Assembly: GCF_026314295.1 (NCBI RefSeq)
Contig: NZ_CP111108.1
Location: 1,364,001 to 1,428,000, forward strand
Length of the DNA: 64,000 nt
From: Caproicibacterium sp. BJN0003
GTDB taxonomy: Bacteria; Bacillota; Clostridia; Oscillospirales; Acutalibacteraceae
Direction: 5' to 3'
The notes under the pieces were generated by a model. That model did not search any database and had not been told where the DNA came from. It saw nothing but the letters and a program-made list of their open reading frames with translations. Shown here in pieces: positions 7,906 through 17,908 of this stretch. The number at the start of each line of letters is the position of its first letter. Position 1 is the stretch's first letter. The position numbers and the translations under genes were made by a program.

Positions 7906-10065
7906 ATGAAGGTCATCAAGCGAAATGGCGCCGAAGTAGAATTTGATATTACAAAGATCATTACGGCTGTCACCAAAGCGAACGCAGTGGTCGAAGAAGC
8001 TGAGCGCATGACACCCACCCAAATACAGAGGATTGCAGAATCGGTGGATTTCTCCTGCCAAAAAATGAATCACGCTCCTTCTGTAGAAGAAATACAAGAT
8101 CTTGTGGAAGATCAGATTATGGCACATGGCGCTTTTGAAGTTGCCAAACGCTATATTACCTATCGCTATACACAATCTTTAGTCCGTCAAAGCAATACGA
8201 CCGATGAAAAGATTTTAACTTTGATTGAATGCTGCAATGAAGAAGCAAAGCAGGAAAATTCCAATAAAAATCCTGTTGTAAACTCTACGCAGCGCGACTA
8301 TATGGCCGGTGAAGTTTCCAGAGACCTTACGGAACGCATTCTGCTTCCGAAAGATATTGTAGAAGCTCATCGTGAAGGAATTATCCATTTTCACGATACT
8401 GATTACTATGCACAGCATATGCACAACTGCGATCTTGTCAATTTGGAAGACATGCTTCAAAACGGCACTGTCATTACAGGCACTTTAATTGAACGTCCCC
8501 ACAGCTTCTCAACAGCCTGCAATATCGCAACACAGATCATTGCGCAGGTCGCTTCCAATCAATACGGCGGACAGTCCATTTCTCTTGCACATCTGGCTCC
8601 ATTTGTAGATGTAAGCCGCCAGAAGATCAGAAAAATCGTTCAGCATGAAATGGACGAAATTCACGCGCATCCTTCTGAGGAAGAATTCCATAAGCTGGTA
8701 GAAGATCGCCTTCATGACGAAGTCTGCCGTGGAGTTCAAACAATTCAATATCAGGTAACAACTTTGCTCACAACAAACGGCCAGGCTCCTTTTGTGACTG
8801 TCTTTATGTATTTGAATGAAGCAAAAAACGATCAGGAAAAGAAAGATCTGGCTCTGATCATTGAAGAAACTTTAAAGCAGCGTTATCAGGGCGTAAAAAA
8901 CGAAAAAGGTGTCTGGGTTACTCCAGCTTTCCCAAAACTGATTTATGTGCTTGAAGAAGATAATATTAAAGAAGACGCTCCCTATTATTATTTAACAAAA
9001 CTGGCTGCAAAATGCACTGCTAAGCGTATGGTGCCGGACTACATTTCTGAAAAGAAAATGAAAGAATATAAAGAGGGCAACTGCTTCCCTGTGATGGGCT
9101 GCCGTTCCTGCCTCTCTCCTTGGAAAGATGAAAACGGAAATTATCAGTTCTATGGACGCTTTAACCAAGGCGTTGTCACATTGAATCTGCCTGATATTGC
9201 ACTTTCTTCGGGCGGCGATATTAAAAAATTCTGGAAGATTTTTGACGAGCGCCTTGATTTGTGCTACCGTGCACTGATGTGTCGTCATAATCGTTTAATG
9301 GGGACTCTCTCTGACGTTGCTCCGATCCTCTGGCAGTATGGTGCTTGTGCGCGGCTGAAAAAAGGCGAACCAATCGACAAACTTTTAGTCGGCGGCTATT
9401 CCACCATCTCTTTGGGATATGCTGGTCTCTACGAATGCGTCAAATATATGACTGGAAAGAGCCATACAGATTCTTCTGTTACGCCATTTGCATTACAGGT
9501 AATGGAGTATATGAATGCAGCTTGTGAGCGCTGGAAGAAAGAAACCAATATCGGATTCGGAATTTATGGAACACCGTTGGAATCCACCACTTATAAATTT
9601 GCAAAATGTTTACAGAAACGTTTTGGAATTATTCCGGGAGTTACAGACAAGGGATATATTACGAACAGCTATCATGTAAATGTTACCGAAGAGATTAACG
9701 CATTCGATAAGCTAAAATTTGAAGCGCAGTTCCAGCATCTTTCTACCGGCGGAGCAATCAGCTATGTAGAAGTGCCTAACATGCAGGACAATCTTGAAGC
9801 TGTTCTTCAGGTCATGAAATTTATTTATGACAACATTATGTACGCTGAACTTAATACGAAATCGGATTATTGCCAAGTATGCGGTTGGGATGGCGAAATT
9901 AAGATTGTCGAAGAAGATGGAAAGCTTGTCTGGAGATGCCCAAAATGCGGCAATGAGGATCAGGACAAAATGAATGTTGCGCGTCGTACCTGCGGATATA
10001 TTGGCACACAGTTCTGGAATCAGGGCCGTACGGAAGAAATTCGCGATCGCGTCATGCACCTATAA
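7906..10065 (+). CDS. nrdD: Anaerobic ribonucleoside-triphosphate reductase (class III)
   Basis: 719 aa, full length. NrdD reduces ribonucleoside triphosphates to dNTPs without oxygen, using a glycyl radical. An ATP-cone allosteric domain fills the first about 95 residues (KVIKRNGAEVEFD); the catalytic barrel follows; near the C-terminus are four zinc-binding Cys (CQVCG and CPKCG) and the radical motif RRTCGYIGT, whose second Gly (Gly700) is the expected radical site. nrdG follows after 50 bp. ATG 7906 has AAGGAGAG upstream. Confidence 0.97.
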   Translation: MKVIKRNGAEVEFDITKIITAVTKANAVVEEAERMTPTQIQRIAESVDFSCQKMNHAPSVEEIQDLVEDQIMAHGAFEVAKRYITYRYTQSLVRQSNTTDEKILTLIECCNEEAKQENSNKNPVVNSTQRDYMAGEVSRDLTERILLPKDIVEAHREGIIHFHDTDYYAQHMHNCDLVNLEDMLQNGTVITGTLIERPHSFSTACNIATQIIAQVASNQYGGQSISLAHLAPFVDVSRQKIRKIVQHEMDEIHAHPSEEEFHKLVEDRLHDEVCRGVQTIQYQVTTLLTTNGQAPFVTVFMYLNEAKNDQEKKDLALIIEETLKQRYQGVKNEKGVWVTPAFPKLIYVLEEDNIKEDAPYYYLTKLAAKCTAKRMVPDYISEKKMKEYKEGNCFPVMGCRSCLSPWKDENGNYQFYGRFNQGVVTLNLPDIALSSGGDIKKFWKIFDERLDLCYRALMCRHNRLMGTLSDVAPILWQYGACARLKKGEPIDKLLVGGYSTISLGYAGLYECVKYMTGKSHTDSSVTPFALQVMEYMNAACERWKKETNIGFGIYGTPLESTTYKFAKCLQKRFGIIPGVTDKGYITNSYHVNVTEEINAFDKLKFEAQFQHLSTGGAISYVEVPNMQDNLEAVLQVMKFIYDNIMYAELNTKSDYCQVCGWDGEIKIVEEDGKLVWRCPKCGNEDQDKMNVARRTCGYIGTQFWNQGRTEEIRDRVMHL

Positions 10066-10115
10066 GATTCTGCCGACTTTCGCACTGTATTTTTGATAAA
10101 AACGGAGGAAACATT

Positions 10116-10643
10116 TTGTATTACGGAGAAATCAAAGACTGCGATATCGCAAATGGTGAAGGCGTTCGAATTAGCCTATTCGTTTCCGGCTGTACCAATC
10201 ACTGTGAAAATTGCTTTCAGCCGCAAACTTGGGATTTTCATTACGGAAAACCTTTTACAGAAGAAACAGAAGAAAAAATTCTTCACATGCTGGAACCTCC
10301 TTTCATTAATGGTTTAACCGTTTTGGGCGGAGAACCTTTCGAACCAAAAAATCAAAAAATTCTTCTTCCTTTTTTAAAAAAAGTGCGGAAAACATTGCCG
10401 CAGAAAACCATTTGGTGCTTTTCTGGATTTACCTTGGAAGAACTAAAAAAAGAAGATTCCTATCCGCGATGTGAATCAACAGATGAAATGCTTTCTCTGT
10501 TGGATATCTTAGTGGACGGCAGATATGTCGAAAAGCTGCATGACATTTCTCTTCGTTTTCGAGGCAGTTCCAATCAACGTTTAATTGATCTAAATGCAAC
10601 TCGCAAAAATGGTTCTATCACTCTTTGGAATGGATGGAAATAA
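10116..10643 (+). CDS. nrdG: NrdD-activating radical SAM enzyme
   Basis: 175 aa. NrdG uses a 4Fe-4S cluster and S-adenosylmethionine to create the glycyl radical on NrdD. The cluster motif is Cys26-x3-Cys30-x2-Cys33 (CTNHCENC), followed by the SAM-binding VLGGEPF. The start is TTG 10116, fixed by GGAGG at 10104-10108 and by agreement of the N-terminus with the family. Placed directly after nrdD in the same operon. Confidence 0.95.
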   Translation: MYYGEIKDCDIANGEGVRISLFVSGCTNHCENCFQPQTWDFHYGKPFTEETEEKILHMLEPPFINGLTVLGGEPFEPKNQKILLPFLKKVRKTLPQKTIWCFSGFTLEELKKEDSYPRCESTDEMLSLLDILVDGRYVEKLHDISLRFRGSSNQRLIDLNATRKNGSITLWNGWK

Positions 10644-10743
10644 AATAGTTTAAAAAGACATTGCAGCTTTTTTCTACTGCATTTTCATTCTAAATTTTCC
10701 AAAAAATTAGCATATTATATTTTTAATAAATCAGAATAAATCA

Positions 10744-10813
10744 ATAAAAACGGCACAGCTTATAAAAGAATTTTGATTTCAAATCAAAATCTTTTTAGTT
10801 GTACCGTTTTTAT
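10744..10813. terminator. Bidirectional terminator between nrdG and spoIVB
   Basis: A long imperfect hairpin: outer arms AATAAAAACGG and CCGTTTTTATT, inner palindrome ATTTTGATTTCAAATCAAAA. T-runs on both strands let it end both converging transcripts. Confidence 0.75.
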
Positions 10814-10817
10814 TTTT

Positions 10818-11909
10818 TTATAAAATTCTAACTGCGGGAAGCAGGGATCCGGCAAAAGTTTCCTGATTCTGAGAATCGGCAGAAATCATATTGACTGCTA
10901 AAATCCCATATCCCCTGGTAGGATCATTAACAAAAACATGAGTAACTGCTCCCGCAAGCTTTCCATCCTGTAAAATTGGACTGCCACTCATTCCCTGTAC
11001 AATTCCGCCTGTTTTTTCGAGAAGTTCTGAATCCGTTATTTTTAGCACCATATTCTTTGAATCTCCGCCATGACCGTTCACAAATTCAATACATGCATCA
11101 TAGGCTTTGGGTCCATTTTGATCAATTGTACTAAGAATTTTGACTGGCCCTGCATGTACCTCATCGGCAGACATCACTGAAATTGTTTCTCCCTGCGGAT
11201 TTTCTCGAAGCGAACCAAAGACCCCACAGGTTCCATTTTGGCAGAGTGTTCCTATCGCAGTATCTGAAGCAAAATATCCCTGCAATTCTCCTGCAGTGCC
11301 CTGCACTCCTTTTCGAATTCCACTGATTGTAACAGGGACAACATCACCAGAAAGAAGCGGCATCAATTCATTCGTGTCTGGGTCGCAAATTCCATGACCT
11401 AATCCCGCAAAAATTTTGGTATCAGGATCATAAAAAGTTAGCGTCCCGATCCCGGCAGTACTATCTCGCACCCAAAGTCCTGCCCGATATCCTGCTGGAG
11501 AAGCTACTGGTTGCAAAGCTGCTGTAAATGCTTTTCCTTCTCGCAAAAGACTAAGCTGTATAACTTGTCCCCCACTTTTTCGAATTGCTTCTGAAACTTC
11601 TTCATTAGAATTGACTTCTTTTCCATTTACACCTGTGACAATATCTCCTACCTGTATTCCCGATTTTGCCGGTGGATTAACAGTCCCTTCATTCGTTTGA
11701 ATATCCGCAGTTCCGACCACTACTACACCACTTGTAAACAAGCGGATACCAAACGGAGTTCCACAAAGAATCACCTGCTTTTCTGACAAAGAAGATGCAG
11801 CGATAACATTTTTTGATTCAGCCGGAACAATATTAACCAGTCCGGATAATATTGCTGCAATTAAAAGAAAAGCAGAAATTAATTTTGAATTTTTTCTGAC
11901 CGAATACAA
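10818..11909 (-). CDS. spoIVB: SpoIVB signalling peptidase (S55 family)
   Basis: About 363 aa. SpoIVB is a serine peptidase made in the forespore and secreted to the intermembrane space, where it triggers SpoIVFB to release sigma-K. Seen in order: an N-terminal signal/anchor helix, a PDZ domain (GIQVGDIVTGVNGKEV), and an S55 domain with the catalytic His in GLGHGI and the catalytic Ser in GMSGSPI, followed by AVTHVFVNDPTRGYG. The frame extends to 11948, but TTG 11909 is the likely start because AAGGAGGTGA sits at the right distance upstream. It argues that the host makes, or descends from makers of, endospores. Confidence 0.95.
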   Translation of the reverse strand: MYSVRKNSKLISAFLLIAAILSGLVNIVPAESKNVIAASSLSEKQVILCGTPFGIRLFTSGVVVVGTADIQTNEGTVNPPAKSGIQVGDIVTGVNGKEVNSNEEVSEAIRKSGGQVIQLSLLREGKAFTAALQPVASPAGYRAGLWVRDSTAGIGTLTFYDPDTKIFAGLGHGICDPDTNELMPLLSGDVVPVTISGIRKGVQGTAGELQGYFASDTAIGTLCQNGTCGVFGSLRENPQGETISVMSADEVHAGPVKILSTIDQNGPKAYDACIEFVNGHGGDSKNMVLKITDSELLEKTGGIVQGMSGSPILQDGKLAGAVTHVFVNDPTRGYGILAVNMISADSQNQETFAGSLLPAVRIL

Positions 11910-12010
11910 TTTCTTCACCTCCTTCCTTGTGAAAATACTCTTCCACAAAGAGAGATGTTTATTTTGTCAATCCTGTTCTCTTACGGCATATCCTCCCTTC
12001 CAAAAAAAGA

Positions 12011-12034
12011 AAGACCTCGCAAGAATGCGGGTCT
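12011..12034 (-). terminator. Terminator of the pot operon
   Basis: Stem AGACCTCGCA / TGCGGGTCT with one bulge, followed on the minus strand by a T-rich run (TTTCTTTTTTT). It lies 32 bp after the potD stop. Confidence 0.8.
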
Positions 12035-12065
12035 CCCAAAAATTTTCCCAAAAATTAAAATTTAA

Positions 12066-13277
12066 TTATTGCAATTCGCGCTTTCGTTTTCGCTTTTTAT
12101 GAATCACAATCCCAATATAAAGCAGTAAAAATGCTGCCAAAACCGCCATTAAAGTCGCTGACTCTCCAGAACCTCCCATTTTAACTTCTGCCCAAAGCGT
12201 ATCCAAAAGCATGTTGGTATCTTCCGGCAAGTTTACATAAACTTCTGCCTTATCCATAATTTCCTTAGGAGGATAATAGATTGGATTTTCTACTGTTTCT
12301 TCCGGCAAAAGTTTCTTTGCGGCGCTCTCTGGAGTGGAATATCCAATATAGCTGACATTTGCGGCCGCAATTTCCGGATCACAAAGGAAATTGATATAAG
12401 CCTCGGCTTCTTCCTTATGAGAACTTCCCTTCGGAATACAAGCAGCATCCACAAAAGAATTCGTTGGCTCATCTGTAGGAATTGTAAACCCGATATTGGG
12501 GTTGTTTTCAACCAGCGTTGCCGCATCTCCGGCATAATAAGGAGCAAGCCATGCTTCTCCTCCATCCATTTTATCGAAGATCTGATCCATCACATAGGCT
12601 TGTACCAAAGGTTTCTGCTGCTTTAAAAGATTGGCAGCTGCCTCCCAATCACTTGCGTTTGTCGTATTATAGGATTGCCCCAGAATCTTTTGTGCAATTC
12701 CAAAAGAATCCCGCGGGTTATCAAACATCAAGATTTTTCCTTTATATTTTGGATCCCAGAGGACTTTCCAACTTGTCGTCTCACTCGCATTTACGTAATT
12801 TTTATTGTAAAAAATGCCAATGACGCCCCAAGTATAAGGAACTGAATATGCATTCTCGGGATCATATGCAGGATTGCGAAACTGATCATCGATATATTTA
12901 AAATTGGGAATTTTATCAAAATCCAATTTTTCGAGCATACCTTCATCAATGAGTTTGGAAATCATGTAATCTGACGGAATAATGACATCATATTCCGCTC
13001 CGCCGCCGGAAAGCTTTGAATATAACGACTCATTTGTATCAAAAGTCGTATAGTTTACATGAATCCCTGTCCGTTTTGTAAATTCGGCATTTACATCCAG
13101 CGTTCCATCAACTCCGTTGCTGATATATTCTCCCCAATTATAAACATTAATCGTAACACCTGTATCAGGTGCTGCTTCTGTATCCTCCTCTGCCGAAGCC
13201 GGAACAATACAAAGAGAAGCAATCATCAACGCGGAAAACAAAAACGCTATGCTTTTTTGAGCCCAGTTTTTCCTCAT
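12066..13277 (-). CDS. potD: Polyamine-binding protein with a C-terminal membrane anchor
   Basis: 403 aa. It matches spermidine/putrescine-binding proteins of the PotD family: NVYNWGEYI at the start of the mature part, YDVIIPSDYMI, YSVPYTWGVIGIFYNK. An N-terminal signal peptide ends in ASA-EE without a lipobox Cys. Instead the C-terminus has a hydrophobic helix (ATLMAVLAAFLLLYIGIVI) followed by a basic tail KKRKRKR, so the protein is probably held at the membrane from its C-terminal end. Last gene of potABCD, starting at the potC stop. Ligand choice (putrescine or spermidine) cannot be told. Confidence 0.88.
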   Translation of the reverse strand: MRKNWAQKSIAFLFSALMIASLCIVPASAEEDTEAAPDTGVTINVYNWGEYISNGVDGTLDVNAEFTKRTGIHVNYTTFDTNESLYSKLSGGGAEYDVIIPSDYMISKLIDEGMLEKLDFDKIPNFKYIDDQFRNPAYDPENAYSVPYTWGVIGIFYNKNYVNASETTSWKVLWDPKYKGKILMFDNPRDSFGIAQKILGQSYNTTNASDWEAAANLLKQQKPLVQAYVMDQIFDKMDGGEAWLAPYYAGDAATLVENNPNIGFTIPTDEPTNSFVDAACIPKGSSHKEEAEAYINFLCDPEIAAANVSYIGYSTPESAAKKLLPEETVENPIYYPPKEIMDKAEVYVNLPEDTNMLLDTLWAEVKMGGSGESATLMAVLAAFLLLYIGIVIHKKRKRKRELQ

Positions 13278-14087
13278 TTATGGCTCCTCCTCTTCTTGCA
13301 GAATTTCTTTATTTTCTTTTTCTTTCCGCAAATTCACAATCAAAAGAAGAACCAAAACAATAGCAAATAACAAGGTCGACAGCGCATTAATTTCCGGGCT
13401 GATCCGCTTACGAGTCATCGAATAAATGTAAATCGGCAGCGTCTGTGTAGTGCCGCTTGTAAAGTAACTGATAATGAAATCATCAATTGAAAGCGTAAAA
13501 GCCATAATCATTCCGGTAACAATCCCCGGAAGGATTTCCGGAAGGACCACTTTGAAAAATGCCTGTGAAGGATGATATCCTAAATCGAGCGCCGCCTCAT
13601 ACAAATTCGGATCCATCTGGCTAAGCTTCGGCCTGACAGAAAGGATTACATAAGGTAAACAAAACGTGATATGTGCAATCATAATGCTGCCGATCCCCAG
13701 ACTAGTATTCATCGCCCGAACGGCAATCACAAACAAAAGCATCATCGAAACGCCTGTTACAATTTCGGGATTCACCATCGGAAGATTTGTTATGTTCATC
13801 ACCAACCGGCGTGGCCAACGTTTCAGCGAATTAATTCCAATTGCTGCAGCTGTGCCCAAAATCGTGCTGACAACTGCTGCAACAACAGCAATCAAAATCG
13901 TATTTCCCAATGCCTGCATAATCAAGCGGTCACTGAAAAGTTGCCCATACCATTTAAATGAAAACCCAGACCATACAGAACGACTCATTGTCGTGCTGTC
14001 ATTAAAACTAAAAACAATCAGCACAACAATCGGTGCATATAGAAAGAGATAAATAAAAAAGCAATATACTTTTGAGAGCGCTTTCAT
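13278..14087 (-). CDS. potC: Polyamine ABC transporter permease PotC
   Basis: 269 aa with about six membrane helices. The cytoplasmic EAALDLGYHPSQAFFKVVLP loop is the EAA motif that contacts the ATPase. It overlaps potB by four bases (ATGA) and abuts potD, in the standard potABCD order. Together with PotB it forms the channel for imported polyamines. Confidence 0.93.
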   Translation of the reverse strand: MKALSKVYCFFIYLFLYAPIVVLIVFSFNDSTTMSRSVWSGFSFKWYGQLFSDRLIMQALGNTILIAVVAAVVSTILGTAAAIGINSLKRWPRRLVMNITNLPMVNPEIVTGVSMMLLFVIAVRAMNTSLGIGSIMIAHITFCLPYVILSVRPKLSQMDPNLYEAALDLGYHPSQAFFKVVLPEILPGIVTGMIMAFTLSIDDFIISYFTSGTTQTLPIYIYSMTRKRISPEINALSTLLFAIVLVLLLIVNLRKEKENKEILQEEEEP

Positions 14088-14902
14088 ATCATCAGCCCTC
14101 CATTGCTTTCTTCCCCATCATCAAACTGATTCATAATTCCCATACAAATTAAAATTAAAACCATCAGGACCAGGCTAATGGCAGATCCGAGATTGGGATT
14201 ATAAGCGGAACCTAAGAACTGCATATCGATCAAGTCTCCGATCAGCAGATTGGCACCTCCACCCAGCATCTTTGAAATAATAAAAGTGCTCACAGCCGGA
14301 ACAAATACCATCGTTACTCCGGAAATAATTCCGGGGGTACTCATCGGCAAAGTCACTTTGAGAAAGACCTGCCGTCTATCTGCGCCCAAATCTTGAGCAG
14401 CCTCAATCACAGAAGAATCCATCTTTGTCAGAATTGAATAGATCGGTAAAATCATAAATGGCAGATAATTATAGACCATCCCCAAAACAACCGCTCCGGC
14501 AGTATTGATCATCTGCAATTTTGGAAGACCAACTGCCTCAAACAGCTGATTTAAAATTCCGTTGTCTTCAAGGAGTGTCATCCAAGCATAGGTGCGCAGC
14601 AAAAAGTTCATCCACATTGGCAACATAATCAGCATCACCATGACGTTCTGTGATTTTCTGCCGGTGCGAGCAATCAAATATGCAAGCGGAAATCCCAAGA
14701 CTAAACAAATTACGGTTGCAATCGCTCCCAACCAAATAGAACGCAAAAATACATTACTGTACTGGCCAACGCCCAAAAGGTTTTGAATCGTAAAATTGCC
14801 TGATTTATCGGTAAACGCAAAAAATACGACCATAATCATCGGGACAACTACAAAAAGCACCATCCACACTACATAGGGATAACAGGCTTTTTTGGATTTC
14901 AT
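14084..14902 (-). CDS. potB: Polyamine ABC transporter permease PotB
   Basis: 272 aa with about six membrane helices and the EAA-type loop [36 protein letters not shown] is typical of PotB proteins. It starts within the last codons of potA (overlap of four bases) after GAGGAGGGAG, and overlaps potC, so the four genes are translationally coupled. Confidence 0.93.
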   Translation of the reverse strand: MKSKKACYPYVVWMVLFVVVPMIMVVFFAFTDKSGNFTIQNLLGVGQYSNVFLRSIWLGAIATVICLVLGFPLAYLIARTGRKSQNVMVMLIMLPMWMNFLLRTYAWMTLLEDNGILNQLFEAVGLPKLQMINTAGAVVLGMVYNYLPFMILPIYSILTKMDSSVIEAAQDLGADRRQVFLKVTLPMSTPGIISGVTMVFVPAVSTFIISKMLGGGANLLIGDLIDMQFLGSAYNPNLGSAISLVLMVLILICMGIMNQFDDGEESNGGLMI

Positions 14903-16035
14903 TTCTCTCCCTCCTCAAGCGAAGATAAAGGAGTTTGCAAATCTTCCTCCATTTCATCACTGAAGGTGCTGTAATCTCCAAAGGTGCCTGAATATTCCGA
15001 CTTGTGCATAATATGAATATCGTCCGGCCCGATTTTTAATCCGATATATTCTCCTTCCGCTGTAAAATCAGTGGACTGAATCATCCATTTAAACCCTTTA
15101 ACATCTACAATGATCTCATAGTGGACCCCTTTAAAAGTAACGCTGGTAACAACACCTGACAAGGCTGCCTCTTCCGGCTTTACCACGTCAATATCCTCTG
15201 GACGAATTACAACATCCACAGGCTCATTTGTTTTAAATCCTTTATCTACACAGCGAAATTTATGCCCAAAAAATTCAATCAAATAATCTTCGCGCATAAT
15301 TCCATCAAGTATATTGGATTCTCCAATAAAGTCGGCAACGAACGCATTTTTTGGTTCATTATAAATATCCTGGGGCGTCCCAATCTGTTGGATTTCGCCT
15401 TTATCCATTACAACAACCACATCACTCATAGAAAGTGCCTCTTCCTGGTCATGTGTAACAAAGAGAAAAGTGATTCCAGTCTGCTGCTGAATCTTTTTTA
15501 ATTCGTTCTGCATATCTTTGCGCAATTTCATATCCAAAGCGCTAAGGGGCTCATCAAGGAGCAGCACTTTCGGCGAATTTGCCAGTGCCCGTGCAATCGC
15601 CACTCTCTGCTGCTGACCACCTGAAAGTTGATTCACATTTCTATGAGAAAACCCATGAAGATTTACAAGATCGAGCATCTCGTGAACTGTTTTTTTGATC
15701 TCTTTCTCGGACTTTTTATGAGCGCGCATTCCAAATGCCACATTCTCATAAACATTTAGATGGGGAAAAAGCGCATACTTTTGAAAAATCGTATTGACTT
15801 CTCTCTTATAAGGCGGCAGGTCGTTGATTCGCTTTCCGTCAAAATAAATATTCCCACTATCCGGATTTGTAAATCCGCCAATAATTCTAAGCGTTGTTGT
15901 TTTTCCACAGCCTGATGGCCCTAAAAGTGTGACAAACTCTCCATCTAAAATTCGCAAATTAAAATTCTTTAAAATCTGCTCTCCATCAAAAGAAACCTCA
16001 ATATTCTGTAATTCTATCATGGTTTTCTTTCCCAA
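14899..16035 (-). CDS. potA: Polyamine ABC transporter ATPase PotA
   Basis: 378 aa. It powers polyamine import. Walker [11 protein letters not shown], signature LSGGQQQR, Walker B VLLLDEP and the switch His in FVTHDQEEA are all intact; the C-terminal about 130 residues form the regulatory TOBE-type domain. The start TTG 16035 follows GGGGG at eight bases, while the ATG five codons later has no ribosome binding site. First gene of the operon. Confidence 0.95.
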   Translation of the reverse strand: MGKKTMIELQNIEVSFDGEQILKNFNLRILDGEFVTLLGPSGCGKTTTLRIIGGFTNPDSGNIYFDGKRINDLPPYKREVNTIFQKYALFPHLNVYENVAFGMRAHKKSEKEIKKTVHEMLDLVNLHGFSHRNVNQLSGGQQQRVAIARALANSPKVLLLDEPLSALDMKLRKDMQNELKKIQQQTGITFLFVTHDQEEALSMSDVVVVMDKGEIQQIGTPQDIYNEPKNAFVADFIGESNILDGIMREDYLIEFFGHKFRCVDKGFKTNEPVDVVIRPEDIDVVKPEEAALSGVVTSVTFKGVHYEIIVDVKGFKWMIQSTDFTAEGEYIGLKIGPDDIHIMHKSEYSGTFGDYSTFSDEMEEDLQTPLSSLEEGEK

Positions 16036-16077
16036 TTTATGCGCCCCCTTTTTCTCTACAATAAAACATTCTTTTAC

Positions 16078-16106
16078 ATCATAAGAGTAAATTTGTACTT
16101 TGTCAA
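16078..16106 (-). promoter_or_regulatory. Predicted potABCD promoter
   Basis: On the minus strand a perfect TTGACA (16106-16101), a 17-bp spacer and TATGAT (16083-16078) lie 43 bp before potA. Confidence 0.75.
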
Positions 16107-16285
16107 TTTTTTTTCAAATGCTCATAAAAAAGAAAATTTAGCCTGTTTTTTGACAGTCTCATTTATTAAAAAACAATCAAGTTAATCATTCCATCTTCTT
16201 TTTATTCTCTCCCCCTTTCGAAATAATTTTTCCATTTAACTAAAGCATGCAGCGAATAACAAATGTAGAATTTTATCGAATTTCA

Positions 16286-16294
16286 TGATATAAT
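16286..16294 (+). promoter_or_regulatory. Predicted extended -10 promoter of the symporter gene
   Basis: TG-A-TATAAT is a perfect extended -10 box, which can act without a good -35 box; none is visible upstream. It is 67 bp before the gene. Confidence 0.55.
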
Positions 16295-16361
16295 AAAATG
16301 TATTGCTGAAAATAATTCAAAAGAAAAGGAGAACCTAAAAAAGTTTGAGGGAGTAAAAAAC

Positions 16362-17804
16362 ATGTGGGAAACGGTAAACAGTATTTTAAAAAGTGTAGAC
16401 AATTTTGTATGGGGAATCCCCCTGATGGTTCTGATTCTGTTGGGTGGAATCTATCTGACCTGCCGGCTGGGACTTTTGCAAATACGCAGACTTCCACTGG
16501 CTCTTCGCTGGATGGTAAAAAATGAGGAAGATGGAGACGGCGAAGTAACCTCTTTTGGCGCGTTATGCACAGCGCTTTCTGCTACCATCGGCACCGGTAA
16601 CATCGTTGGTGTTGCAACTGCGATTTCTGCAGGTGGCCCTGGTGCGTTATTCTGGATGGAAATTGCCGCATTTTTTGGAATGACAACCAAATATGCAGAG
16701 GGCCTTTTGGCAATTAAGTATCGTACAATTGACAAAAATCATCACGCACTAGGCGGCCCTTTCTATTATATTGAACATGGCATGGGCAAAAAATGGAAGT
16801 GGCTTGCTAAATTCTTCGCATTTTTTGGAGTATGTGTTGGTCTTTTTGGAATCGGTACCTTTTCACAGGTAAACGGAATTTCATCTGCTGTAAATAACTT
16901 TTTCGATCCAGATAAACAGTGGGCTGTAACGATTCCAGGAATCGGAACTTATTCTTGGACAGTTGTGATCGCCTCTTTTATTCTGAGCATTTGTGTGGCA
17001 TTAGTTCTCATTGGCGGCATTAAACGAATCGCTCAGGTTTCGGAAATCATTGTTCCTTTTATGGCAGTCACTTATATAATTTTAAGTCTTGTTCTGTTGA
17101 TTTGCAATGTTCAAAAAATTCCGCAGGCATTTGCGATCATTGTAAAGGGGGCATTTAACCCTTCTGCAGTCACCGGTGGTATTGTGGGGACTATGATTAT
17201 TACCGTGCAAAACGGTATTGCACGCGGTATTTTTTCCAATGAAGCAGGACTTGGCTCCGCTCCAATCGCAGCAGCTGCCGCTCAGACCAAAGAGCCTGTC
17301 CGTCAGGGTCTTGTCTCCATGACCGGCACTTTTATTGATACCATCATCATCTGTACTATGACTGGACTTTCCATCGTCCTCACGGGTGCATGGCAAGTAA
17401 ACGGACTGGAAGGCGTACAAATCACAACCTATGCCTTTAATCAGGGACTTCCGTTCCCGACTATTGTCTCTTCTTTCCTTTTGATGCTGTGTCTTATTTT
17501 CTTTGCATTTACCACAATCCTTGGATGGGATTATTATTCCGAACGCTGCCTTGAATATTTGACTGGTGGAAAAATGAAAACAATCCTTGTCTATCGCTGG
17601 CTTTATATTTTAGCGGTCTTCATTGGGCCTTATATGACCGTTCAGGCAGTATGGACCATTGCAGATATCTTTAACGGTCTAATGGCAATTCCAAATATGA
17701 TCGCCATCTTTGCTTTAAGCGGAGTTGTTGTAAAAGAAACCAAACAATTTTTTGATAAAAGAAAATACATAAAAACTTCTTATAAAGAAAAATTGGAAGA
17801 CTAA
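16362..17804 (+). CDS. Alanine/glycine:cation symporter family protein
   Basis: 480 aa with about 11 membrane helices. It matches the AGCS family (sodium- or proton-coupled uptake of alanine, glycine or related amino acids), with SATIGTGNIVGVATAI, GGPFYYIEHGMG and FSNEAGLGSAPIAAAAA. The exact substrate cannot be told from sequence. ATG 16362 follows GAGGGAG. It stands alone between the divergent pot operon and a terminator. Confidence 0.93.
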   Translation: MWETVNSILKSVDNFVWGIPLMVLILLGGIYLTCRLGLLQIRRLPLALRWMVKNEEDGDGEVTSFGALCTALSATIGTGNIVGVATAISAGGPGALFWMEIAAFFGMTTKYAEGLLAIKYRTIDKNHHALGGPFYYIEHGMGKKWKWLAKFFAFFGVCVGLFGIGTFSQVNGISSAVNNFFDPDKQWAVTIPGIGTYSWTVVIASFILSICVALVLIGGIKRIAQVSEIIVPFMAVTYIILSLVLLICNVQKIPQAFAIIVKGAFNPSAVTGGIVGTMIITVQNGIARGIFSNEAGLGSAPIAAAAAQTKEPVRQGLVSMTGTFIDTIIICTMTGLSIVLTGAWQVNGLEGVQITTYAFNQGLPFPTIVSSFLLMLCLIFFAFTTILGWDYYSERCLEYLTGGKMKTILVYRWLYILAVFIGPYMTVQAVWTIADIFNGLMAIPNMIAIFALSGVVVKETKQFFDKRKYIKTSYKEKLED

Positions 17805-17821
17805 AAATTATATATCATAAA

Positions 17822-17862
17822 AAGCAGCGGCATTCTCAATTAGAGAAATGCCGCTGTTCTTT
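17822..17862. terminator. Bidirectional terminator after the symporter and the polysaccharide cluster
   Basis: Stem CAGCGGCATT / AATGCCGCTG (17825-17834 and 17847-17856) with T-rich sequence on both strands; it separates two converging units. Confidence 0.8.
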
Positions 17863-17908
17863 ATATAAATTAATATTTACTCGTTTATTCAAAATGGCTA
17901 TAAAAATA

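Larger units (their letters stand above)
16036..16361. other. 326-bp divergent region between potA and the AGCS symporter gene
   Basis: It contains the potA promoter near the left end and the symporter promoter near the right. The rest is A/T-rich with no open frame. I looked for a glycine riboswitch before the symporter and saw none. Confidence 0.6.

Noticed and set aside
16036-16361. Glycine riboswitch before the AGCS symporter gene
   Set aside because: No paired aptamer-like conserved blocks are visible, and the predicted transcript leader is only about 60 nt.
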